DNA of 64,000 nucleotides from Mansonella perstans (lineage: Eukaryota > Nematoda > Chromadorea > Rhabditida > Onchocercidae). This document shows positions 1 to 12,143 of the stretch, in pieces. The position numbers were made by a program, and so were the translations under genes. The stretch is from contig JBAMDO010000064.1 of NCBI GenBank assembly GCA_037074765.1, positions 1 to 64,000 of the forward strand. The letters are read 5' to 3'. The notes beneath the pieces are model-generated. The model was not told the DNA's origin. It worked only from the letters and a program-made list of their open reading frames with translations, and did not search any database. The stretch's first letter is position 1. Every line of letters begins with the position of its first letter.

Positions 1-38
1 TTGCATATTTTTAGTATTGGTAATCAGTCTAATTGCAG

Positions 39-2515
39 GGTAACTATGATCCATTTTTTGTAATGAATGTGGAACTTATTGATGTTATCCTGGAAAACTG
101 GTTCAAAAAAATGCCAAATGTTAAGCCTTACTATGCTTTGCGATGCAATGCAGACAATGTCTTGCTGAAACTACTCACTCGAAATGCCAATATGGGTCTC
201 TGTTGCAGTAATCGACATGAAGTTGAAATGGTTCATTTTATATTGTTTTAAATTAAAAATATGTAATCCTATAGATGAACACGAGATTCGGTTTCAACGA
301 GTTTTTTCGAATTTGGCGTTAAAAATGCAGTTGTTTTTTTTCTTTTCTTTTTAAACTTTTTGAACCTATATCATATAATGTTCCTTAAATGTTCTGATAC
401 TATCATGAATATAAACATTTCCTATTGAAGTCGTGTGAGAAGTAAATGTAGTAATGAAGTCAATGATGCATTCAAGTAAATAATAACTTCTAAAAAGCGA
501 GATAAAACCCCACCATTGTTGCAGGCAATGAAAATTGTCGATGTGGACCGAATCATTTATAGAAATCCATTTTGGACACGTGGTAGTATTCATCATGCTA
601 TGGAATGTGGCATCCAAACAGTTATCATTGAAACGGAACATGATTTCAAGCGTTTCTCAATGTATTATCCTGAAGCAAACATAATTTTGCGTGTAATAAT
701 GGATCGAAAAATGTTTAACGATCCTTTTACGGAGGACAGTTTTGATGCTGAGAAAGCAATCGATTTGCTTCGCACTACAAAGAATTCGTCAGTTAGAATA
801 AGAGGTGTTAGGTACTTAATATTTTCTTCTAAATTATTTGTGTTATTTTCTTTTTATTATTTTCTCTAAATTGTTTTTATTATGTGAATTGTTTTCTTCC
901 ATAAGGTGGATTCGTCGAACTAATACTAGTATAAAATTTTTTCCAAAAACAAGCATATAACAGTATCAAATGTGGGCAACAAATTTGTTTAATGAGAAAT
1001 TTTTTTTAGCCTTTCTGTACGCTCAGTATGTGCAACACCAACGATATATTCATATGCAGTTGCACAGTGTCGGCGACTGTTTGACATTGGACTTGAATTA
1101 GGCCATAAAATGGATATTTTGGATGTAGGTGATGGATTTCCAAGTGTGTCTGCTACAGATGGCTTGTCATTTGATCAGATTGCTGAATCGTTACATGCTG
1201 CTTTTGCACTTTTTTTTCCACCAGAGTTCTTCAAAGATTTGAAAATAATCGCTCAACCAGGTGCTTATTTTGCGGCGTCTTCTTTTTCTCTGATTACGCG
1301 TGTCATCGACAAACATTTAATTGATGGAAGCTTTCTCACTAATGACGGTAAGTTGTGTAACAGTTAAATACATAAAACGGTTATAGAACAATATCAAATA
1401 CTTTTAATTTGATTCTGTCTGTTCTCGCTTAATAGAGAAAAAATTAAAAATTAATATTTTCGTACAATGTATTTTGGTAAGTTAGAAAGTTCTAGTCCTT
1501 GTTTTTTCGGAATGGAATTATTACCGAAAAAAAGAGTTTTTGTTAGTAAATGGTCAGATAAAATGAATTAGAATTGAAATTACAGTTCCAATCCTATCAT
1601 TTGCAGAATCAGATGCTGGTACGATCGGCTACATTTATCAGATTAATGATGGATTTTATGGAGCATTTGGCTGTAAACTTTTGACTCACCGTGATCCTGT
1701 CTGTTCGCCATTAATGATTTTCGGCGAAAAAATGAACACATATGCCGCAGTTATTGGTCCTGAATCATGTGATACAGATGTTGTCTTGTCACTGACGAGA
1801 CTTCCACCTTTACAGGTCATACATTACTTTTACTCAGGAATTCTACTTAAATGTTAAATGCTACACTAGTGATAAAATATATGCGATGCTAGAATTGATA
1901 GCAGAATATATTGCTGAGCTTTTGTTCTGTATTTCTTTATTCCTTATCAGTTTATCCATTATACTGATAAACAAGGAACTGTAATGTTTGCTATCGAAAA
2001 CTCGATTTATTTCAAACAATAGTTATATTCATCATAGATTGGAAGTATTTTTAGGTGGGTGACTGGCTGATTTGGCATGATATGGGGGCTTACACAATCG
2101 GTTACCATGACACATCCGAACGAAATGATGCTTCATTGGTTATTCAGTACTATTGTAAAGACGAAAAAATAAAGTAATTAAATTTATTTGTAATTCTGCC
2201 AAAATTTATCTGTAGTTCTGTTAAAATTGCTAGTCTGCTTTCAATGATAAGTAGAGGAAGCGAGCCCGGCAATCTTAGATCTATATTGATATATATGAGG
2301 TAAGTTCAATCTAGCGAACAGTTCATAATATCGTCGTAGTCAAGCTATATGATTATCTAACTGCTCTTTTTTTCAGTTTTCATTATGCTTGCAATGATTG
2401 CTGTAGACTCTCACATATTAGTTTGATGAATTTCAGGAGTCTTTTTCCGGAGTCGAAAACTCAATTATTCGAAGATATACCAAGTGAGGCAGGCATTCTT
2501 CGTGTATTTATGTAA
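39..2515 (+). CDS. Ornithine decarboxylase-like protein (antizyme-inhibitor-like, 5' truncated by the window)
   Basis: Fold-type III PLP decarboxylase family. Exons: 39-230, 525-811, 1010-1347, 1607-1815, 2055-2173, 2255-2299, 2437-2515; 1269 nt, in frame, about 422 residues, so only about 30 N-terminal residues are missing compared with eukaryotic ODC. Family landmarks seen in order: NYDPFFVMN, KPYYALRCN, RIIYRNP, LFDIGLELGHKMDILDVGDG, IIAQPGAYFA, NDGFYGAFG, GPESCDTD and VGDWLIWHDMGAYT. Residues that bind PLP or substrate in ODC are changed: the Schiff-base Lys (YAVKCN) is Arg, the Asp of the FDCAS motif is Cys, HVGSG is SVRSV, GGGFPG is GDGFPS and EPGRYY is QPGAYF. The dimer-interface Cys-Asp and the DG of NDGFYG are kept. 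The visible protein is therefore probably not a decarboxylase; an antizyme-inhibitor-like role is an inference. The last two small exons are less certain: without them the protein stops at 2177. Confidence 0.85.
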
Positions 2516-4370
2516 GTGGTGCTTGAGATACTTCAGATGGCATAAGCTGCTGAGGGGTGAACTTATAACTGGAAAAGTTTGTCATTAAAATAAAACTTTC
2601 TTTCTGTTTTTTTCTTTGGAAGCGTTTGTTGGTAGTTATGAATTTATCTTAGTCATTTACGTTGCTGTGATATTTATATGTCTCTAGTTCATTATTTAAT
2701 GTTCTTTTCCCACTAATTATTGTTACTTCATTTAAACAAGGAGTGAGCGTAGCAGATTTTAGTCACAAAAGATATTTAATAATTTGCGTATTTCAGTGAA
2801 TTCTTATGTTTTCTTTATCTTCAGGCTTTTTTCATAATTATCCCACAAATTGGGATTTCTTGGAATTGAGCTATATAATATGTTTTCAAAGATTAAGGAG
2901 TTTTTATGAGTTTTATGAAAAGTCTATGCAGTTAATCCTTCAATTCTTCTATCATTTTTTTCGCAGGACTATTTTTTTGTTTTGCCGCTAAAATTATTGT
3001 TCGGTATACAAATTACTTTTGCTTGATTAATTCTTATCATATATTGAAATTATTTTGGATAAAACTCAATTTGGCTACGTTGCTTTTTCGAAGTTTTGCT
3101 GTGAAACTAATTAATATTGCAATTGCGGTGAATTCCATATTGCAAAATAATGATAATATTCAAAAGATTGCACAAACGAATTGACTAAACGATAACGAAT
3201 TTATAAATAATTAGTTCGACGCATTAAGGACCAAACAATTTTCATGGCTTGTTAAATGATATGATAATTCGATTTCGAACATACGTTAAAAAACGTTAAC
3301 CGACGTTAACGGCAGAGTTAATTGAAGGGCAAGGTTAATAAAATTAGCTTTACCTTACTGAAATTTATTAAAAATCAGCCTAAAATGAAAGAAAATTGTA
3401 TAGCGTGATTAACCGCTTGAAATATTTTTAAGGCAGCTAATAAAACGTTTTCTTCGTTAAAGCAGTATAGCAAATATTTATCATTGTTTGCGCAAAGGTA
3501 TTTTTGTAAGATCTGTTAACTTTTTTTTGAATGAAATGATATCTTTAAGCATATCCATTTATCAAAACTGTGGTTTAGCATTTCAAGATAGAGAAAGGGA
3601 TGAAAGTGGAAAATTAAGAGAATTTGAAATATTTCCAACTAATGGAGCAAATGTCATTACTGGTAATAAATAGTACACAACAAGAATTGTAATAACATAC
3701 CAATCCGAAGTTATCATTTAAATTATGTAATGACTGCTACCTTTTGAAACGTATTAAGAGAAGGCAAATCAGGTTGATATCTGGGTAACGTAAAAGAATT
3801 GTAATATTGGCGAACCATTCCATGATAATATTGTATCTGCTTTAAATGTCTGCATGATATCATTCTATCAGGGATGCGTTGCGTCTATTCCATACTTCCT
3901 CTCTCTTTTTGGTAACTGCAAAATTAAAAATTTTGATGATACAAAGGAATCTTTTGAAATCGATGGATGATATTTTTATCACAGTTTTTTCATCAATAGA
4001 TGATTTTTTTTTTTGACGAATACAATAATTTTCCCTTTTTTTTGGAAGAAAAACGATAAATTTCATTAAATATTATCTCCACAACAGTAATTTTGTAAGC
4101 ATGATAAACTCTGGTAATTGATAGATTTGGAAAAAATTACTAACTGTCGTGGAGAATTCAAACATAATTCAAGTAAATGAGTAAGCCGGAACAAATTACA
4201 ACAATGATTAAATCAAATCGTACTTGATTAAATCAACTAAATGTGCTTTGCCGAAAAATCAAATTCAGTTTAATATTAAATTAATTGCTTATATGTGTGT
4301 CGGATACTTGGTTTCCCTCATTCATTTATCAGTTAAATTGCTTGAAAGGAGATCAAAATTGAGCAGAAAA
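2516..4370. other. Intergenic, no gene recognised
   Basis: AT-rich sequence between two convergent genes. Small open frames (2806-2991, 3488-3673) show no family resemblance, no convincing splice sites and no start context. Nothing else was identified. Confidence 0.6.
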
Positions 4371-7300
4371 TTATTTTTTTAAAAATGAACATACGAGTTT
4401 GACTGATGCACCAAGTGGTATATTTCCTCCATTGCACACTTCTCGAAAATCATAATCATCAAGGAGTGCTGGACTAGATACTTCGATCATACCGGTATGA
4501 CCTTTTAATGCAAGATCAAGAATTGGTGGAATGTAATTCGATAGGAAAGACAAATAAAGTGATGGATTCAAAGCAAAGCACTGCAAAAGCAAGGAAAATA
4601 GAATAATAATGAATTCTCTACTTCGTACAACTAAATATTGGGGAATTCTAAATAATTCCAGCATCCAACAAACTGAACTTTTTTCCTATTTCTTTTCGGT
4701 TCCTAATTTTTTTTGGCAATCAAAGTAAATCAACGAACCAACAGCAATAATGAAAAAATTTATGTTAGCTGATCACTGATTCAAAAAATGATTTATTTCG
4801 AATTTGATGAACCAGTAACCAACTAACTTATTAAGTTTCATCAATGTCTCTCTTTCCCAAATCGCAAAAGGTAAAGTTTATTTTCTTCAAGTTTATCAAC
4901 TTGTTCAGACTATCTTTGTAAGAATCAAATAATACTACCGTTATCGTGTCGAGATCGTTCTCATCATTCTTAAGTCCTGCGCGACAGAATAAAATGTTAT
5001 CGAACTGTTGTAACAAACGATCAGCAAATATATCAATAGCCATAAGATAATCGAAAGTCTTAAAACGTGGAAGAGATTGCTAAAAATAATAAATACAAGT
5101 AAATTATTGGCAAACTATTCCTGCTGCATTCACTGTACTCATTATTTACTGTTATGTGCTCTTCTAGTCGAACTTTTTGTTGCATTAAAAGCACACATGA
5201 TATGGGATACCAGTACAACAATAAACAATATAACAATAATGAATTACCTCGATTTTAGAAGAAAAAGTAGTGAAATAATTTTCATCGAAGGAATTATACG
5301 ATGTTAAATAAGTGAAATGAATTGAGCGCTTAGCACAAAATGATGCCAAAAACCAGGGAACATAAAGCATTGCATATAATTTGATTTCCAGTATTGCTCG
5401 AGCATCACTCTTGCCTTCAGTATCAAATATATGTGCTAAAAATTCATTTTCTCGAAATCAGTGCAAAAAAATTTTTCGCCCAAGAAAAGTTAACATATTT
5501 TATGATGTCTAATTCTGCTAAAGCGCAAGAAACAAAGGATCTAAGGAACTCCAAGTTATTCTTATACATATGATTATTCAGGGTCATTCACATAGGGATA
5601 TTTTGAACAGATAAGTAACATGACGTCAGAGTCATATTAACATCGTAATTAGTGATATCAAATATTTTACGAGTATATAAATGATCGGACATAAAAACAC
5701 CGACCTTCTGACATATTGGGAATGTTGATGTAAACAATATGACTTGGAGATACATCAATTATTTCCTTAATGTCCACATCTTTCGAATTAAAAGACCGAT
5801 TCGTAATGATAAAGTTTTCCTTTTGCAATGATTTGGGCAGATATTTTGTCTGAAACTATTACAAGAATTAATTGTCATTTATTATAGAACGAAATTTCTC
5901 TACATATATATTTGGAAAGATATATAGATGGTCTTCATAAGGAGATCAGTATAACTTACCTTATTCTCAAGTAATCTGCTAAGGCTCTCCAAGGCAAAAT
6001 CAGTGCCATAGACAAGGATTTTATGTGTACTAGTTCCATCCATTTCATTACACTGACTCTCACTTTTAACGATTATTTCACTTATTCCTTAAATGCAGAA
6101 GCATTATGCTAAGCCAAATTGAAAAATTCAAGAAATTGTAAAAAATGTTAACTGACTTTTTAACTACTAAAATGCATAAATTAAACCCTCTGATTGCGAA
6201 ATTTTAGCTTTCCAAAGTAATTCAAGTTCGGCTTTCATCGATGACATCGTCAGCGGCAACATATTGATTTTATCATTTGAAATTTCATCTTTTTTAAACT
6301 GAAATCATTCTTCCGTAAACAAAAACAAGTTATTATGTAGATTTTATAAACTGTATGACATAATTCGTTGCAATTGTAGTTGCTCTTGAATGTTTATTTA
6401 TCATAAGCAGTTTATCCGTCATAAGAAACAAATGTTCTAACACACAAATCGAACACATATTTCTCATGAAATTAGAAATAAACCTTCAGAATAAGTTGGA
6501 CGAAGTTGGGAGAACAATCGCATTGACCTCCAATATTATAAATTTCGCCAATCTGACCTCTTTCTAAGGCAGCTCCGATGCCAGCTACAGCGTCCTGAAT
6601 GTGTAACAAACCAATACTTTCAATTTTTCCATTATCATCTATAAATAAACAAAGGCATAAAAATAACAAATCTATGGAAAAGTTTGATCATAATAAGTGA
6701 TAATGGAAAATGATGAAAAAGACGACAGAGAAACTTTGGATCATAGTAAAAACAACACGAGAGAGAAAAAACAAATGTAATTAGCCAAAAATAAATGGGA
6801 GGGAGAAATGTAATGCAATAAGCTGATAAAACTGATGAGAAGCACCACTGACTTCATGACATTTCATGAGTAAATTATAAAAAGTGACCAAATGCTTAAC
6901 ACCATTTAAAATTTCATGATCTACTATATCTATATCTTACCTTGATCTAGATATGATAATGAATTATCATCCATTACCCCACCGTAGATAACTGCTGATA
7001 ATCGTACAGTAAGAGCAGGTATGCGATAACTAGTCAGGTAGGAATGAAGCATCACTTCACAAGCATTAATAGCTGCTCCCTTAAGTGAGCATGGTTTTGG
7101 TGCTGTGGTCTCAGATTTTAATATTTGCTTCCCATATACCTAAATTTGAAATTGTTTCATTAAAATCATAGAAAATTTACTCCAGAAGTAACGCTACTCC
7201 AGAAGTTGCAAATTTATATTTTATAAATTTTTATAGCTCATCCGACCTGGGATTCGATATCAAAGAATGCTAATCGAACAAAAAAAATAATATACATTTA

Positions 7301-8434
7301 AAAAAAAAAAAAAAAAAAAAAAACAAATGTATCTTCTGTAATAGTTCCTTACTTCTTCTGAGCTGATAAGAAGGAATTTTGTCAATTTTCCATATCGTCG
7401 TAGAGTTTCCAGACACTGTGTCAGATAGGATAACGTTTTCCGGAAACATTCTGGATGATCTTTTTTAGCAGCAATAGTATTAACATCATCATTCCAAATG
7501 TTGTATAAGACAATATTGATCTGCAAAAAAAATAAAAACTGCATAATTAGCAGAATTTATATTCCCAATATCTGGGCAGAATTATCAAAAATTTTAACTA
7601 TGCCGATATTTTTCTTCATTAGGATGGATCTATTGTTAATTTGGGTGAAAAAAAAAAAAAAAACATTTAATAATTATGCAATATCAGCAATAACATTCAG
7701 GTGATAAAATCTCAAATTTCCCATCAAGATCTGGCAATTCATCAAGATTCAGAAAGTGATATTAATGTATTCAAAGAAATACTGATCAATGAATATTTTT
7801 CTAAAGTAATGTTTAGATACTTGAGTTTCATCAAGTTTCACAAGATATACTGTAATTTTAGATGAAAAAGTAATATAACATTAATCAGTATGAAATATCT
7901 AAATAATATTGCCTCATCGTTCTAATTAATTTAATAATAATTTTTTAATAATAGGCACTGTAAATTGTTAATAAGTAATAATTGTAAATAAATCTGATAA
8001 CAGACAATTAAAATAAAACAGTCGACATTTTACTTTACTTCTATTTAATGTACATATACAAATAACAGCAATTATTATTCAAGAACTGGTAAACCAACAA
8101 CTATCAATTTAGTAAAATTATTTTTACCTTTCGGTAAAATTACAGTAAAATTATTTTTACTTTTTCTGTAAAATTGCAGTAAAATTATTTTTACCTTTCG
8201 TTCCACCAATATTTTCTTCATCAATTCATTATTAGCGCAACTGCCAATAACAATAGTGCATTGTTGTTGATAATTTTTAAATTTCTTCAAAATTGCATTT
8301 GCATAAGCCGTGTTAGATGATAAATCGAGAACTGTTAGCTTGACATTCGGATATTTCTTCAACAAATATTCCACAATATGTAAGCCAATATAGCTAAGAC
8401 CACCAACAATTAAATAATTTAATTCATCGGCCAT
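4371..8434 (-). CDS. RHM-like fusion: NDP-sugar 4,6-dehydratase-like plus 4-keto-reductase-like domains
   Basis: Exons (descending): 8195-8434, 7353-7520, 6941-7139, 6484-6638, 6187-6298, 5960-6087, 5705-5849, 5248-5435, 4939-5079, 4371-4580; 1686 nt, 561 residues. Residues about 1-300 resemble RmlB/dTDP-glucose 4,6-dehydratase: YLIVGGLSYIG, LISSEEVYGK, RLSAVIYGG, IGEIYNIGGQ. Residues about 320-561 resemble the RmlD-like reductase domain that follows RmlB in plant rhamnose synthase: HKILVYGTDF, VSPSHIVYIN, LLQQFDNILFCRAG and a C-terminal IPPILDLALKGHTG. Both Rossmann glycine motifs are broken (the middle Gly is Ser in the first; the second lacks the later Gly residues). The first-domain Tyr-x3-Lys is replaced by Cys and Gly (PCSLKGAA), and the second-domain Lys by Ile (DYLMAID). 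Known role of the family: making rhamnose-type activated sugars in the cytosol. Inference: this copy is a diverged, possibly non-enzymatic paralogue. The ATG at 8434 lies 13 nt after a TTTTTCAG acceptor (trans-splicing). The donor at 5704 (GTCGGT) and the 3' end (an alternative donor near 4388) are the weakest points. Confidence 0.8.
8109..8199. repeat. Three tandem copies of the exon 1 donor region
   Basis: A unit of about 33 bp starting AGTAAAATTATTTTTAC on the plus strand occurs at about 8111, 8144 and 8179. On the minus strand it reads GTAAAAATAATTTTACT, so the 5' splice site of intron 1 of the fusion gene is present three times in a row, and the reading frame stays open through all copies. 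Confidence 0.8.
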
Positions 8435-8599
8435 TTAGATAAAATTCTGAAAAAGGAATTTTTTGTGTAAGTAATAAATAAAACTAAAATTTTTCAAGAT
8501 TTTTTTTCAAAATTTAATAAACTATTCAAAAATAGTGATAATAGTAGATTACAGGTGATTATCGTATGTAGATGATGCAATTCAACTATTATTTCAGTT

Positions 8600-8815
8600 A
8601 AATTATTACTATTATTACTACTATTACTATCACTATTTTTATTATTTATTATTACTATTACTGCTATTGTTAGGTATTATAATTATAATAATAATTATTA
8701 TGATTAATAGTAATAGTAGAGATAGTAATGCTATAGTATTACTAGTAACAGTAGTAGTGGTAATAGTAGTAATAGAGGTAGTAATAGTTTGATATTTGTA
8801 GTACTAGTTAAAATT
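8600..8815. repeat. ATT/ACT-rich trinucleotide microsatellite
   Basis: Imperfect runs of ATT, ACT and their complements TAA/TAG over about 200 bp, with the strand bias switching near 8680. Low complexity, no coding sense. Confidence 0.85.
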
Positions 8816-8876
8816 ACAGAACAAAATCCCTCTTAGTTTTGACTTCATTATTCATCGAAATTTTAGATTCTGTAGA

Positions 8877-8943
8877 GCAGTGGCTCCAAATCGGTAATGC
8901 GCCATAACAAAAATGTGCTTAGCGAGTGCCGCGGCACACTGTA
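8877..8943. mobile_element. hAT-like transposon end (relic)
   Basis: The stretch begins CAGTGGCTCCAAAT and ends with the palindromic GTGCCGCGGCACACTG, far more GC-rich than its surroundings. This combination is typical of terminal sequences of hAT-family DNA transposons. No matching opposite end or transposase frame was found nearby, so it is a fragment at most. Confidence 0.45.
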
Positions 8944-9929
8944 AAAAAGAGACAGGTACTTGTTTTTACATTAAAAATTTTGACTGAAATTTATTTTCAA
9001 ATTAGCATAATTTAGCAATCGCTTAGAACTTTCTAAAACCCTTCCAAAAGTGATATTTGGTCAAGAAAAGATTGGAAACTTTTGAAAGTTACATTTAGAA
9101 ATTATCAAAAATCAACTTATATGGAATTTACAGAATTATTTAATCAGAGTATTAATTTTATGTCATCTTAATTAACATATCATTTGTAATCTCTTCATCT
9201 AAACATTGTGATATCAATGAGGCAGCTGAACCATAAATCAAAAAAAAAGACAGGATAAAGGAATTAACAATTTGCATTAACGAACTGTGTGATTTCTAAG
9301 CTTAATCGTCAATTCGCTGTAGGTTTGATGTTGGAATGCGATACATTAAATTCATTTAGTTTATTTCATGCAAAATTAAAAAAAGTTTTTTGATTATAAT
9401 TCATTTTAGTCTTTTTGTTATCTTATTTGAGAAGAAATTGTTTGATATGTCTTTAAAAGTTGAATGGAATCGATTTAAAATTAAAAAGTAAATTTTTGAA
9501 ATTGATATAGAAGCATTTTCATAAAATTGAAAACTACAAATCATTCAATAAAATTCAAATTATTTAATAAAATTAAAATGAATTTTTTCCGAATACTTTT
9601 TCGCGTTATTCCGTATAAAACTAGAGGAGAAATAGGTAAAATATATTGTGATAAAGTTTTTTTTTTCGAAACAGTTTTTTTTTTAAAGTAATACCGGCGT
9701 AACAGTCAGAAAGGCATGAATAAGCTGCGTAATATGATCTTTGAGAATGGTTTGAGATTAATGCATAAAAGGCATGAACTGATTAGCTGAAAAGAAGCTA
9801 GTTTAAATAATTTCAAATTTAAAAATAGCAATCACTGTTACTCAATTTTTTGAGAAAACACAGTCTTTTGCCACTGAAATTGTTGTTAATTAGCACAGCA
9901 GATGTTACTATTAATTAGCAATTTTAGGA
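8944..9929. other. Intergenic between divergent genes, no gene recognised
   Basis: AT-rich spacer between the fusion gene (-) and TAF11 (+). No exon, RNA gene or clear core promoter element was recognised. Confidence 0.6.
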
Positions 9930-12095
9930 ATGGCGGATTGGACAGATGTTGCTGATCTGTTGGGTGAATTAAGTGATAGCGATGATAATGAGGAGGAGGA
10001 AAAATCAAATGTTAAAGAGAATTGTACTGAAAAACTCTCAGGTAACGAAACATCGGTATCAGGAGTAAAAATGGTTAGTTTTAATTTTTTTTAATTTTTT
10101 GTGTTTTTTTATTTATTCATCAGTTATCTATTTGCGAGCTACATTAGAAATAATTGAAATTTATGTCATTTATGAAATATCCTTTTATTAAGACATTTAG
10201 TTACTATTCCTCATTAACCGATGATTTGCAGGTTACTTGTCATTTTTTTAAGCTTTTGACTGAATATTTAAAAAGTCCGTTCTGAGTAATACAAATGACT
10301 TAATGCATGGAATTTATTAAATACACAATAATTATCAATTCCACAAATTGACTGAATTTACATTTGTTTGTTCTATAAAGTAACTGATTCTTTTTCATTT
10401 TTTCATTATTTTGTGAAATTTGCAGCAGTCGTCGGATTTGAAACGAAAATCTGACAACGATATTGGTGCAGTTGATATGCCGGTCAAAACCAGTAGAGGA
10501 GAGCTATCCGTTCATGCCATCGAATTATTGGACGATCCACTCTTTGGTTTAGTATGAATTATATCAATTTCAATTGTTGTTTGAAGAAAGCGAAATGTTA
10601 AAAGATTTGGAAGAGCAATCGAATTCTGTTAGATCGAAAGCAAGTAATAAAGCGTTATCAAAAATATTCTGTAATAATACTTACATTTTAATGTTTTAGC
10701 TGGATCCTGCCGACTTTACTGCAGTGGATGCTGTTTCGAAGAAGTCATCTTTAGCCTCATCCTCCGGTGCAGGTGCATCAAAATCGAAAAATGGATTGAA
10801 TGTTCACTTTGCAGAAAATGTCAAGGATAATGAAAAGCCACGTATCAAGGAAGCAGTAGTAAGCACTTTTTGATTGCATTAAGATAGTCTAGTTGGTTTA
10901 TTTTTCATATAATAACTTTTTCGGCTTAACTAACCTTGCATTTTTATTGTTAAGAGTAGTGTGTAGAGGTAACGTCAAGATGTACTTTCGAAATTGAAGA
11001 AAGATGCAAAAAGTTCAGAAAAGAATTCATCGAAATTTCATTATTTGAATTATGGCAATGTTGCTGCTGGATATCTAGCTGATGCAAATTGCAGGAAGCA
11101 GGACCTAGCAGACAGGATTCTCAGCAAACTGAAAATTCCGATGAAGAACAAAATGAAATTGCTTTGCAGCCGAAAAAATTAAGCAAACAGGATGAAATCT
11201 TGCGCCAAAAAATGCAGTAATTATTAAAAACATTATTTATTATATTTCCTTAATCTTCGAATCGTAGAAGTGTATATTCTAACGACGAAGTCGAAGCAGG
11301 TCATTTTCCAAATAGAATTCAAGTCAGTAGTAAGATTATCTTCGTTTTGAATATCCATTTTTTCGATATGTTATAGTAATTATTTTTTCTCTGCCATTTG
11401 TAGAATACTGGTAGCCAATTTTTCGGCTGAACAGCTGGCCCGTTATGAATGCTTCCGACGTTCATCTTTCCCAAAAAGTGCAGTTCGAAAAGTGCATTTT
11501 TTACCAGAATTTCATTATTTTTTTACGAGATTTTTATTTAGCTTAATGCTGGTAATATTCTGCTCTCATTTTGTCAGTTATACGAATAAAGTGTCATGCA
11601 GCTGCATAATTTGAAAACAAATGAATTTAAGTTTTTTGAAAATTTGTTTGTTTTCACAATTGTAATAAATCATAATAAATTATGAAAAGAAAATATTTTT
11701 TTTAGCTTATCCAACAGGCAACGGGTGTTACGCCTGGACATAATGTCATAATAGCGGTTGCGGGACTTGCCAAAGTATTTGCTGGGGAGCTTGTCGAAGA
11801 AGGTGCTTCTATTTTTTATTTTTTAAATATTCCATTATTTTGATTGTGCGTAGATTAATCGTAATTTTGCTAATTGTAGTTAGAAATTTCATGTATATAA
11901 ATATATCTATGTGACTTGAATTTCCTATAGTCAGTGTATTAAAATGTGTTTTCTTTAGCGTTAGACATTCGTGAACGAATGGGCGACGAGGGTGAACCAT
12001 TGAAGCCCCATCATATTCAGATAGCATATGATCAGCTGAGAGAAAAGGGCAAACTCTTTCCACCTTATGGATCTCGCCGAAATCCTTTCTTGTGA
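9930..12095 (+). CDS. TAF11: Transcription initiation factor TFIID subunit 11 (TAF11)
   Basis: Histone-fold subunit of TFIID that pairs with TAF13; nuclear, RNA polymerase II initiation. Exons: 9930-10073, 10426-10551, 10700-10858, 11095-11216, 11404-11491, 11706-11802, 11959-12095; 873 nt, 290 residues. The N-terminal half is acidic and low-complexity (LGELSDSDDNEEEEKS; NSDEEQNEIALQ). The C-terminal histone fold is very well conserved: ILVANFSAEQLARYECFRRS, SAVRKLIQQATGVTPGHNV, IAVAGLAKVFAGELVEEALD and HHIQIAYDQLREKGKLFPPY. The start is 3 nt after an ATTTTAG acceptor, the usual trans-splice arrangement. An AATAAA lies at 12138-12143, about 45 bp after the stop. Intron 3 contains a 54-codon open stretch, but joining it breaks the frame. 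Confidence 0.95.
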
Positions 12096-12137
12096 TTTTA
12101 CTATGTGCCTAAATATATATAAATATTTTACTTGGAT

Positions 12138-12143
12138 AATAAA
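12138..12143 (+). terminator. Polyadenylation signal AATAAA of TAF11
   Basis: Canonical hexamer 43 bp after the TAF11 stop codon, followed by a T-rich stretch. Confidence 0.6.

Noticed and set aside
4831..5043. Minus-strand frame continuing to a stop at 4831 as the end of the fusion gene
   Set aside because: Splicing at ACG|GTAGTA (4939) joins in phase to 4580 and restores the reductase C-terminus (NYIPPILDLALKGHTG).
10994..11182. 62-codon open frame as a TAF11 exon
   Set aside because: Using it breaks the frame; the acceptor at 11094 with frame EAGPSRQDSQQ joins perfectly to both neighbours.
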